From positions 15,620-79,619 of the forward strand of contig URHS01000003.1 of the NCBI GenBank assembly GCA_900547685.1: DNA of 64,000 nucleotides, given 5' to 3'. The stretch comes from an uncultured Blautia sp. (GTDB taxonomy: Bacteria > Bacillota > Clostridia > Lachnospirales > Lachnospiraceae). The notes under the pieces were generated by a model, which saw only the letters and a program-made list of their open reading frames with translations, made no database searches and was not told the DNA's origin. Both the position numbers and the translations under genes were made by a program. Shown here piece after piece: positions 9,686 to 18,312 of this stretch (position 1 is the stretch's first letter; the number at the start of each line of letters is the position of its first letter).

Positions 9686-10630
9686 ATGGCATTATTAAAA
9701 TTACGTCCAAGCTATAAAGATTATTTGTGGGGCGGACATCGTCTGGTAGAGAAATATAACAAAGAATTTGATGGTGACATACTGGCAGAGAGCTGGGAAC
9801 TTTCCTGTCATCCGGATGGACCTTCTTATATTTCCAATGGTTCTTATGCGGGAAAAACACTGCAGGAATACATTGATCAGGAAGGAAAAAAGGTATTGGG
9901 AAGTAACTGTCAGAAATTTGAAGAATTTCCTATTTTGGCTAAATTTATTGATGCGAAAGATAATCTTTCCATTCAGGTACATCCTGATAATGAATATGCT
10001 CTGAAAAATGAAGGACAGTACGGAAAGACAGAAATGTGGTATATTATGGACTGCGAAGAAGGCGCTTTCCTCTATTACGGATTTAAAAAAGAAGTCAGCA
10101 AAGAAGAATTTGAAGAGAGAATTAAAACAGATACATTGCTGGAAGTTTTAAATGCGGTTCCGGTACAGAAAGGTGACGTATTATTTATTGAAGCAGGAAC
10201 CATTCATGCAATCGGAAAAGGAATTGTTATTGCAGAAATTCAGCAGAATTCTAATGTAACTTACAGAGTATATGATTTTGGCCGTGTAGGAAAAGATGGA
10301 AAGAAGAGAGAATTACACATTGATAAAGCTGTAGAAGTAACCAATCGTGTTCCGATTTCCAGAAAAAATACATGTTATCCTCATGTTGCAAGCTGTGATT
10401 ATTTCACAGTAGACTGCCTGAATATGGATGGAAAATTGATGAGCAGCATGAAAGGTTCTGTAAACGAAGATTCTTTCGTAAGTATTTTAATTATGGAAGG
10501 AGAAGGAACTATCTCCTGTGGAGAAGAAGAAATTCCTTATAGAAAAGGTGACAGTTTCTTTATGTCAGCAGAAAGCGGCGAATATGAAATCAACGGAAAG
10601 TGTGAAGCGTTAATTACAACAGTGGGATAA
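9686..10630 (+). CDS. manA: Mannose-6-phosphate isomerase, class I
   Basis: The 314-residue cupin-type protein matches the short class I isomerases of Firmicutes. The zinc site is visible in IQVHPDNEYA (Gln97, His99), the Glu of KTEMWYIMD and the His of AGTIHAIGKG. The N-terminus YLWGGHRLVEKY and the helical lid region are typical. It converts mannose-6-P to fructose-6-P in the cytoplasm, completing the mannoside pathway. The start lies four bases after the mutase stop, with its GAGGAGG site inside the mutase gene, and a strong terminator follows. Confidence 0.93.
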   Translation: MALLKLRPSYKDYLWGGHRLVEKYNKEFDGDILAESWELSCHPDGPSYISNGSYAGKTLQEYIDQEGKKVLGSNCQKFEEFPILAKFIDAKDNLSIQVHPDNEYALKNEGQYGKTEMWYIMDCEEGAFLYYGFKKEVSKEEFEERIKTDTLLEVLNAVPVQKGDVLFIEAGTIHAIGKGIVIAEIQQNSNVTYRVYDFGRVGKDGKKRELHIDKAVEVTNRVPISRKNTCYPHVASCDYFTVDCLNMDGKLMSSMKGSVNEDSFVSILIMEGEGTISCGEEEIPYRKGDSFFMSAESGEYEINGKCEALITTVG

Positions 10631-10645
10631 AGATGAAATTGAGAG

Positions 10646-10698
10646 AGAGCTATTGCTGAGACATAGATGAGGAATCCGTTGAAGCGATAGCTCTTTTT
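10646..10698 (+). terminator. Rho-independent terminator of mannoside operon
   Basis: AGAGCTATTGCT (10646-10657) pairs with AGCGATAGCTCT (10683-10694) with one G-U pair, followed by a T-run at 10694-10698. It closes the operon that ends with manA. Confidence 0.8.
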
Positions 10699-10765
10699 AT
10701 GTTTGTTTTTCTATAAAATAATGGTAGAATATAATTAGACATTTCATTGAGCAAGGGAGAATCCT

Positions 10766-12616
10766 ATGAGAAGTAAGGAAAAGAAAAAGTATTTTTTTGT
10801 TCTGGGCTTTTTAATGGTGATGGTAATTTTTATCGTATGTACATTATTTGAATTTTATAGATTGACACATCAGCGTATCTATGAGATGCAGATTGAAGAA
10901 ATGAAAAACCTTTCCATGCAGGGATGCGCTGTGGTAGAAAAGAAACTGGAAGGTTTTATAAACCTTTTATATGGTCTGACAGACCACATACAGGAAGAGG
11001 ACGTTACAAACAGTGAAAATATGGAATACCTTAGAAGTTTTCTGGACAAAAGGGACGTAGGGTTTCAGAGAATGGGAATTGCGGATGCAGAAGGAAACGC
11101 AGTGGTAACAAATGGGGAAATGTTAAACATTAGCGACAGAAATTATTTCCATACATGCATAGAGGAGAAACGTGGCGTTACAGAAATAAGATATTCAGAT
11201 ATTGTAGACAAACAGATTTGTATTGTTGCAGTTCCGATTTTAAATAATGCGAAAGAAGCAATAGGGATGATTTACGGGGTAAGTGAATTAGACTTTTTCA
11301 GAATTTATGATAATACGGTTTTGGAAGGCAAGAATACATACATTCAGATTGTTGATTTTGATGGGAACTATATCAGGAAAAAAGCTTCTACATTAATCGG
11401 AAAAAGAGATAATATTTTCGAGGGAATCGGCAGTTTGAAAAGTCAGATTAGTGTAGAAAAAATTAAAGAAATAATTCAGAATGATGAACAGGTATATACA
11501 GAAGTTACAGATGGAGAAAACAGAGAAATTGTATATTTTACACCTTTGAAGTTAAATGACTGGTGTGTAGTCAGTGTCATAGACTTTTCAGAAATAAGAA
11601 GATCAGTGGATTATATGCTAAATCGTAATGCTTATGCTATGGTATTAAAGATTGCATTAGCAATGTTCCTTCTTTTTCTATTGTTTTTCTATTATTCCAG
11701 GCAGGAAAGAAAAAGAATTAAAGGATTTAATGAAAAGTTGTTGATGGATGAAGAAGTCATGCTGATAGCAGCAGAAAAAACGGGATTGGTAATTATGAAC
11801 TATGGCATGGCATCAAATAAGCTTCGTTTTATTAATAGGAGATTAGGTGATATAGAATTTCCGGAAGAAGCACAAAATCTTTCGGAAGCATTTATGAGAT
11901 ATTTTCCAAATAATCAGAAGCTTCATCAACAGTTGCAGAGCATTTTTGAGGATATGAAGACAGGCAGAGGGAAAAGAGATTTTCTGATATCTTTTGCCAA
12001 AGAAGATAAAGAGGTTTATCTTCGTATTCAGCTGGTGACAGAGGTGGACAGAAGCGGAAATATTCGACAATGTATAGGTATGATAGAAGATTATACTGAA
12101 AAACAGAAAATCAAGGATGAGGCAGATCGAGATCCTTTAACGAAATTGTATAATAGAAACAGCAGTAGAGAAAAAATTAAAGATTTGCAGAAAAACTCTG
12201 AGCTATCTCAGGGTATTGTTCATGCTTATGTAATTTTAGATATAGATAACTTTAAGGTTTTGAATGATACTTTGGGACATCAAATAGGAGATCGGGCGCT
12301 TCAGGATATAGCGGAAATTCTGCAGAGGCATTTTCGCAGCTATGATGTAATAGGACGATTGGGAGGAGACGAATTCATGGTATTTATGAAGAGTATTCCG
12401 AAAGAGACAGTTAGTCGCAATATATCAAGCCTTTTAAAAAAATTAAACAGAACATACGAAAAAGACAGTCAATCTGTACAGATTACGGCATCTGTAGGAA
12501 TTGCATTGATTTCCGACTCTAAAACAGAGATTCAGGAGATGTACAGAATGGCAGATCAGGCACTTTATGAGGCAAAAAAAGAAGGAAAAAATGGGTTTAA
12601 AATATACGAGAAATAG
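10766..12616 (+). CDS. Membrane diguanylate cyclase with extracellular sensor
   Basis: The 616-residue protein has a membrane helix (~residues 10-30), an extracellular ~260-residue domain that looks like a double Cache sensor, a second helix (~293-312), a PAS-like linker (~330-455) and a C-terminal GGDEF domain. The active motif RLGGDEFMVF (~532-540) is intact. An I-site RxxD (RSYD) lies exactly five residues before GGDEF, so product inhibition by cyclic di-GMP is expected. It should make cyclic di-GMP from two GTP in response to an external small ligand. A TATAAT at 10730-10735 is a possible -10, although the -35 is weak. The next gene follows after 30 bases, probably in one operon. Confidence 0.9.
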   Translation: MRSKEKKKYFFVLGFLMVMVIFIVCTLFEFYRLTHQRIYEMQIEEMKNLSMQGCAVVEKKLEGFINLLYGLTDHIQEEDVTNSENMEYLRSFLDKRDVGFQRMGIADAEGNAVVTNGEMLNISDRNYFHTCIEEKRGVTEIRYSDIVDKQICIVAVPILNNAKEAIGMIYGVSELDFFRIYDNTVLEGKNTYIQIVDFDGNYIRKKASTLIGKRDNIFEGIGSLKSQISVEKIKEIIQNDEQVYTEVTDGENREIVYFTPLKLNDWCVVSVIDFSEIRRSVDYMLNRNAYAMVLKIALAMFLLFLLFFYYSRQERKRIKGFNEKLLMDEEVMLIAAEKTGLVIMNYGMASNKLRFINRRLGDIEFPEEAQNLSEAFMRYFPNNQKLHQQLQSIFEDMKTGRGKRDFLISFAKEDKEVYLRIQLVTEVDRSGNIRQCIGMIEDYTEKQKIKDEADRDPLTKLYNRNSSREKIKDLQKNSELSQGIVHAYVILDIDNFKVLNDTLGHQIGDRALQDIAEILQRHFRSYDVIGRLGGDEFMVFMKSIPKETVSRNISSLLKKLNRTYEKDSQSVQITASVGIALISDSKTEIQEMYRMADQALYEAKKEGKNGFKIYEK

Positions 12617-12646
12617 GAAGTATGCTACAAGGGGGATATAAGTTTC

Positions 12647-15600
12647 ATGAAAGAAAATTTTGATTTACAGTTTTTTTCTAAAATTTTAAATAAAATCACT
12701 TCTAATATTCGTGTTATGAGTGCGGAAACCAATGAAATTCTATATATGAATGATTGCTGTAAACAAACATTTCATGAGGAAAATCCGGAAGGGAAAAAAT
12801 GTTGGGAAGTATTTCAAAAAGATAAAAAACAAAGATGTGAATTTTGTAAAATAGAGCAGTTGAAAAAACAGGGAGAAGGAAAACCTTATTTCTGGAAAGA
12901 GTGTAATGCAATAACCGGTAAGATATACTTAATAGAAGGTGTCCTGGAAAAAGTAGGGGGAAATCTGTATCATATACAGAATGCTATGGACATTACAGAT
13001 TATATTAAGCTTTGTGAAGTGGCTGCAACAGATGAGCTGACAGGAATTTTAAATCGAAAGGCAGGAAAAGAAAAGCTTGCACAAACTTTAAAAAATTTAA
13101 AAAAGGACGAAAAATTTACGGCAGTTCTTTATGATATTGATGGTTTAAAGTGGGTAAATGATACTTATGGACATTTGGAAGGGGATAGACTTCTCACATA
13201 CGTAGCTAAAAACATTGAACAAGAATTATCAGAATCGGATTTTGTGTTCCGATTAAGTGGCGATGAATTTATTATTATCTTTATGAATCAAGATACAGAT
13301 AAAGCAGACAGCTGGATGAAAAAGATGTTAAAGATACTGAAAAAGGGACGGAAAGCAGTAGGTATTGATTATGACGTTACATTCAGTTACGGTTTGGCAA
13401 CTATTGAAGAGAGAGAAAGACTGACAGTTTCAGATGTTCTCTCTCTTGTAGATGTACAAATGTATATTCAGAAAAGAGATTATCATATTTTCAAAGCACA
13501 AAGGCAGTTAGAGGAAAGACATCGAAACGTAAGTGAAGTAACACCATTTCAATATAACAAAGAATATCTTTTTGATGCATTAGATGAAAGTATTGATGAT
13601 TATGTTTTTGTAGGAAATCTAAAAACAGGAAAGTTTAAATATTCTTACAAAATGATGTTGGATTTTGGATTGCCGTCTCAGGTTTTAGATAATGCAGCGG
13701 CATTTTGGAGTAAGAAAATACATCCGGACGATGTGGAATTATTTTTACGCAGTAATCAGGAAATTACAGATGGAAGAATTGACAGGCATACCATTGTATA
13801 TCGAACTAAAAATGTCAAAGGCGAATGGATTCACCTTATGTGCCGGGGACGTATGGTAAGAGATGCAGAAGGAAAGCCCGATTTATTCAGCGGAATTATC
13901 AGAAATCTTGATAAAAAAGAGATGGACATTAATGAAGAGATACGTGTAATCAGTGACAGCAGCGGTGATGGGATTTTTAAAGCAGTCCTGACAGATGGAT
14001 TTCCTGTATTATATGCCAATGATGGTTATTATGAACTTCATGGATATACGAAGAAACAGATGGCAGAAGAACTCAATAACTGTGCAGATGATCTTCTTTA
14101 TGAAGAAGATAAGGAAAGAATTATCCGTGAAATCGAAGAGAAAATTGCTGATAATAAAAGACGGGTGGTCTTGGAATATAGAATTCGCAGACGTGATGGA
14201 ATTATTAGATGGGTATATATGAATGCCGGTATTCTTATGGATGCAGACGGAATCCCTATATTGTTGGGAATGGTTGTGGATATTACAGAGCGCCGGGAAC
14301 TGGAAGAAAGGTTGATACGTACAGAGCAGCTCTTTAAAGTTGCCAGAAAAAATACACGTTTAAATATGTGGGAGCTGGATGTTCGTAAAAAACAAATCAT
14401 TCATACAGATGAAGCTCAGAAATTACATGGATATGACATGAAAATAGAAAATATTCCGGAGACAATTATTACAAATGGTCGCATTCATCCTGAAGATATA
14501 GATATAACAAAAGAATTTTACAAAAAAATTGAAGACAGTGATAAAGCAATCAGTATTGAAGTACGAGTAAAAACAGGAGATGAAGAAAATACATATCGTT
14601 GGGAAAAGGTAACTTATACGCCGATACAGCGTGAGAAAGGAAAAACAATCTGGGCAATTGGAATATCGGAAGATATTACAGTACAGAAAGAGGCAGAAAT
14701 CCGTGTTTTTGAGGCAGAAAGACTGGGAGAATTGCTGTCGGAGGACATGATTTGCAGTTTCCAGATTAATCTAAGTCAAAATCGTTTGGAAAATTTTTGG
14801 GACTGTTTAAACGGCAAAGGAGAAGTAAAAAATCCGGAACAGGGATATGAAGGTGTTTATCGTAGAATTTTTGAGACGATTGCAATAGAAGACGACAGAA
14901 AACGTTTTGAACAGTTATGTGCACCTGAAAAGATGAAACCGGAAGTGTTAAAGGAACAGCAAAGCTTTAATTTGGAGCTTCGCCAAAAACAAAAGAGTGG
15001 GCTGATTTTATGGGTGGCATTAAATCTTCGTGTTATGCGTTCGCCGGAATCCGGAGAGATGTTTTTATTTGGATATTTGAAAGATGTCGATTTATTAAAA
15101 CAAAGAGAACTGTCCTTAAAACAAAAAGCAGAGATTGATGATTTAAGTGGTTTTTATAATTTTAAAACAGCAAAGCTTTTAATTGATGAAAGTCTTAAAA
15201 AGGCAAAAAAAGATAGCTGTGCATTAGTGCTTTTAGATGTGGATAACTTCAAAAAAATTAATGAGGATGGTGGATTTTTCACAGGAGATGAAATTTTAAA
15301 GGCAGTCAGCAGTCAACTTACGAAGATTACACTAACATCTTGTATTAAAGCACGAGTCAGCGGAGATACCTTTTTGCTGTTCTTCTATAATCTTAATGGA
15401 CCGGGTGGTATACGTGAAAATATAGAAAAAATCAGAGAAGATGTCAGTCGGATATATAACATAGATGGGAAGGAGTTTGATGTTACGGCTTCTGTCGGTC
15501 TGGCACTGAACTTTGCTACAGATATGTCTTATGAGCAAATGTATCAATATTCCAGTTATGCGTTGCAGGCAGCTAAAAGGGAAGGCAAAGATAGCCTGCG

Positions 15601-17689
15601 GATGTTCCGGGATATTGAAAAGATAGAAGAAGGAAAAGACATTCATATTACAGTAAATCCTGATACTTATGAAATTATAAGTATGAATGCTACAGGAAGA
15701 GTTGCCTTTGATATGGCAGGACTTTCCGATACAAGTGTAAAATGTCATGAGTTATTATATAACAATCCGGAAGCATGTTCTTTCTGCTACAAAAATATGA
15801 AGTTAGATGAAGAACAAGTGTGGAAATGTTTTCTGCCACAGTTAAATAAACCTATGCAGGTGCAGATTCGGGATATGATAAAAGATGGGAAAAGAGTCAG
15901 AAAAATTCATCTGCGGGAACATGACGTAGAAAGTCAGAAAACAGAGAGTATGTTTGTTCTGAATTTATTAAAGGAAAGCTATAAGCAGCTTGAGCGAGGT
16001 GAAAGCCATGCTTCTGTGGTCTTTACGTTCATGAAGTATCTTACAGATGCTTTTCAGGCAAGCTATGTGGCATTGTATGAACGGGAAAAAACAGGAAAAA
16101 AACTGAAAGTCGAACAGAGCTGGAAAGCAGAAGATTTTTCAGAATGGGAATATTTTAATCTGGAAGTTGACAAGGCAGAAAAGCTTTTTCAGACAATTTT
16201 TCCTAAAGATACGATTTTTATTCGTGATAAAAACAGCGTGGGATATGCAGAAGCGCAAGAACTTTATGGAAAAGACATTGTACCGTTGCCACTGATTTTA
16301 ACTGGAAACTTTAAAAATGGCAGATTGATTTCTATGGTTGCTCTGGAGTATGTAAAAGAAGATAAAATATCTTTTAAAGTACTGGAGACAATCGCAGAAT
16401 TTATGCATCAGATAAGCAGTGTTTTTGAACTTCGTAAAAAATATGAAGATGCAATGCAGTATGACCAAAAAACCGGAATTTTAAATTACCAAAGCTATAT
16501 GGAATATTTAGAAAGAATAAATGAAGATATCCATTCTACTTTTGGTATTTTCGGAATTCACATAGCTTCTTTAAAAGACTATAACAGACATTATGGGACA
16601 GTTGCAGGAGATCATTTGTTAAAAACTGCTGCGGATGTCCTGGCAGAGTTTTTTGGAAGAGATAATTGTTTCCGTGTAAGCAGTGCACGTTTCTTTGCAG
16701 TTTATCCTAACATTACTTATGAGAATTTTCAGCAGAGATGTGAAAAGGTAAGGGAATGTCTGGAAAAACGGTACAAGGGAATGTTTGCAGCTGCAAGGGT
16801 ATGGGGCGAACAAGTGATTTCTGTGGAAAAATTGCAGCAGCAGGTAGAAGAAAAGCTGCAGATAGCACTTGCAAAGCTGCGTATGACCAAGATGGAAAGC
16901 AGCCAAAATACAGTTGTAGCTAATATGAATAAATTAAAAGAAGTAATAGAAAGTGGAAAATTCCGTACGTTTTTTCAACCTAAGGCAAATGTTCGGACAG
17001 GAGAAATATGTGGCGCAGAAGCTTTAATCCGTTATTATGATGAGAAAAGCGGAATTATACCGCCGGGACGTTTTCTCCCCCAGATTGAAAAAGCAGGATT
17101 TATTCGTCTGATTGATTTGTTTATATTAAAGGATTCCTGCCGGATTTTGAAAAAATGGATAGAGTGCGGATGGAAACCATTTCCGATTTCTTTGAATTTT
17201 TCAAGAACAACTATTTTAGAGCCGGGAATTTTAGAGGAAACCAACGAGATTGTAGAAGGTATTGGAGTGCCAAAAGAGCTTATTCAGATTGAAGTGACAG
17301 AGACTATTGGAAGTATTGATGCCAGCAGCTTGAAAGAAATTGTAGAGCAGTTTACAGAGGCGGGATATAAAATAGCCTTGGATGATTTTGGAGCAGAATA
17401 CAGTAATATCTATGTTTTGTATTCTTTAAAAATCAATGCTTTAAAATTAGACAGACGTATTGTCAACGATATTTATCATGATAAGCGGGCACGATTTGTA
17501 GTGGAAAACGTAATTCATATCTGTAAAAAACTTCAAATTGAATGTGTGGCAGAAGGTGTAGAAACAGAAGAACAACTTGGTGTTTTAAAGGAAATGGATT
17601 GCGATGTAATGCAGGGATACTTTTTAAACAAACCGTTGCCGGAAACAGAATTTGAAAAATTGTATATAAGAAAAAAAGATATTGTTTAA
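12647..17689 (+). CDS. Giant PAS/GGDEF/GAF/EAL cyclic di-GMP protein
   Basis: The 1680-residue protein has no membrane segment. Apparent order: an N-terminal PAS-like domain with a Cys cluster (CWEVF...CEFC, ~50-68); GGDEF-1 with SGDEF (204-208); several PAS domains (~300-830); GGDEF-2 with a degenerate SGDTF (~904); a second Cys-containing PAS (CHELLYNNPEACSFC); a GAF-like region; GGDEF-3 with an unrecognisable SSARF (~1342); and a C-terminal EAL domain (~1430-1675). The EAL residues look complete: EALIR, NFS, EVTET, LDDFG, LKLDR, AEGVET and QGYFLNKP. It should hydrolyse cyclic di-GMP, with GGDEF-1 possibly still a cyclase and the others regulatory. It probably balances the cyclase encoded just upstream. 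Confidence 0.88.
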   Translation: MKENFDLQFFSKILNKITSNIRVMSAETNEILYMNDCCKQTFHEENPEGKKCWEVFQKDKKQRCEFCKIEQLKKQGEGKPYFWKECNAITGKIYLIEGVLEKVGGNLYHIQNAMDITDYIKLCEVAATDELTGILNRKAGKEKLAQTLKNLKKDEKFTAVLYDIDGLKWVNDTYGHLEGDRLLTYVAKNIEQELSESDFVFRLSGDEFIIIFMNQDTDKADSWMKKMLKILKKGRKAVGIDYDVTFSYGLATIEERERLTVSDVLSLVDVQMYIQKRDYHIFKAQRQLEERHRNVSEVTPFQYNKEYLFDALDESIDDYVFVGNLKTGKFKYSYKMMLDFGLPSQVLDNAAAFWSKKIHPDDVELFLRSNQEITDGRIDRHTIVYRTKNVKGEWIHLMCRGRMVRDAEGKPDLFSGIIRNLDKKEMDINEEIRVISDSSGDGIFKAVLTDGFPVLYANDGYYELHGYTKKQMAEELNNCADDLLYEEDKERIIREIEEKIADNKRRVVLEYRIRRRDGIIRWVYMNAGILMDADGIPILLGMVVDITERRELEERLIRTEQLFKVARKNTRLNMWELDVRKKQIIHTDEAQKLHGYDMKIENIPETIITNGRIHPEDIDITKEFYKKIEDSDKAISIEVRVKTGDEENTYRWEKVTYTPIQREKGKTIWAIGISEDITVQKEAEIRVFEAERLGELLSEDMICSFQINLSQNRLENFWDCLNGKGEVKNPEQGYEGVYRRIFETIAIEDDRKRFEQLCAPEKMKPEVLKEQQSFNLELRQKQKSGLILWVALNLRVMRSPESGEMFLFGYLKDVDLLKQRELSLKQKAEIDDLSGFYNFKTAKLLIDESLKKAKKDSCALVLLDVDNFKKINEDGGFFTGDEILKAVSSQLTKITLTSCIKARVSGDTFLLFFYNLNGPGGIRENIEKIREDVSRIYNIDGKEFDVTASVGLALNFATDMSYEQMYQYSSYALQAAKREGKDSLRMFRDIEKIEEGKDIHITVNPDTYEIISMNATGRVAFDMAGLSDTSVKCHELLYNNPEACSFCYKNMKLDEEQVWKCFLPQLNKPMQVQIRDMIKDGKRVRKIHLREHDVESQKTESMFVLNLLKESYKQLERGESHASVVFTFMKYLTDAFQASYVALYEREKTGKKLKVEQSWKAEDFSEWEYFNLEVDKAEKLFQTIFPKDTIFIRDKNSVGYAEAQELYGKDIVPLPLILTGNFKNGRLISMVALEYVKEDKISFKVLETIAEFMHQISSVFELRKKYEDAMQYDQKTGILNYQSYMEYLERINEDIHSTFGIFGIHIASLKDYNRHYGTVAGDHLLKTAADVLAEFFGRDNCFRVSSARFFAVYPNITYENFQQRCEKVRECLEKRYKGMFAAARVWGEQVISVEKLQQQVEEKLQIALAKLRMTKMESSQNTVVANMNKLKEVIESGKFRTFFQPKANVRTGEICGAEALIRYYDEKSGIIPPGRFLPQIEKAGFIRLIDLFILKDSCRILKKWIECGWKPFPISLNFSRTTILEPGILEETNEIVEGIGVPKELIQIEVTETIGSIDASSLKEIVEQFTEAGYKIALDDFGAEYSNIYVLYSLKINALKLDRRIVNDIYHDKRARFVVENVIHICKKLQIECVAEGVETEEQLGVLKEMDCDVMQGYFLNKPLPETEFEKLYIRKKDIV

Positions 17690-17697
17690 AAACAGGG

Positions 17698-17731
17698 GAG
17701 CTGTTGCGTTAAGTACTTAATGTAACAGCTC
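17698..17731. terminator. Hairpin between convergent genes
   Basis: GAGCTGTTGCGTTAA (17698-17712) pairs with TTAATGTAACAGCTC (17717-17731) through 15 bp with two G-U pairs. There is no T-run on the + side, but on the - strand the hairpin is followed closely by CCCTGTTTTT. It could therefore end transcripts from the - strand module at 17785-19679, and perhaps partly those from the cyclic di-GMP gene. Confidence 0.5.
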
Positions 17732-17784
17732 TCTAAAGTATGTAAAACTGCCTATCATGTTGCAATATAGGTGTATATGTAATT

Positions 17785-18312
17785 TCATCGGAATTTGCGA
17801 TTTAAGTATTTATCAAGAATATTCATAATATTACTGGTATTGTTTTTGTAGCTTTTTCCCGATAATTTATCTGTTTTAACGTTAGTAATTAGCTGTTTCA
17901 CTTTAAACATTGCCGACTCATTTTTCTTTTGACGGTCATCAACCTTTTTTCCTAAATAGACACGCTCTACGTCTTTGCAAAACCATGCAAATTCATATCC
18001 CTTTTTATTGCAATAGGATTCTGCATCTTTTAGAAAATTAGAGTCTTCTTGTTTTGTATCATAATCATCACAATCGAAACAGTATATAACTATAGAGCAA
18101 TTTGTTTTGGATACGGAAGCATATTGAGAAATTAAACTTGAAATTTCTTTTTCCTTTTTCTGATATTTACCTTTTCCGTCCATATATACAGGAGTGAATT
18201 TTATTTGTGTCTGATTATATTGATAAAAGTAATCAATCGTATCTTTAATATAAATCCAATCAGATTTACATTTTCTATTTGTTTCAACAACAAAAATTAA
18301 TTGGGTTCCCAT
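17785..18312 (-). CDS. Small TOPRIM-like protein (RloB-like?), ATPase partner
   Basis: I do not recognise this 175-residue protein with certainty. An acidic residue in the first strand (FVVETN, Glu10) and a later DxD in a hydrophobic strand (VIYCFDCDDYD, Asp80 and Asp82) match the TOPRIM nuclease/primase pattern. The size fits RloB-like proteins. A C-terminal stretch is Lys/Asn-rich. Its start overlaps the ATPase stop by one base (TAATG on the - strand), so the two are translated together. ATPase plus TOPRIM pairs are known in anti-phage systems such as PARIS (AriA/AriB), and RloA/RloB associate with restriction loci. The function here is inferred from that pairing. The gene is visibly AT-rich compared with its flanks. 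Confidence 0.6.
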   Translation of the reverse strand: MGTQLIFVVETNRKCKSDWIYIKDTIDYFYQYNQTQIKFTPVYMDGKGKYQKKEKEISSLISQYASVSKTNCSIVIYCFDCDDYDTKQEDSNFLKDAESYCNKKGYEFAWFCKDVERVYLGKKVDDRQKKNESAMFKVKQLITNVKTDKLSGKSYKNNTSNIMNILDKYLNRKFR

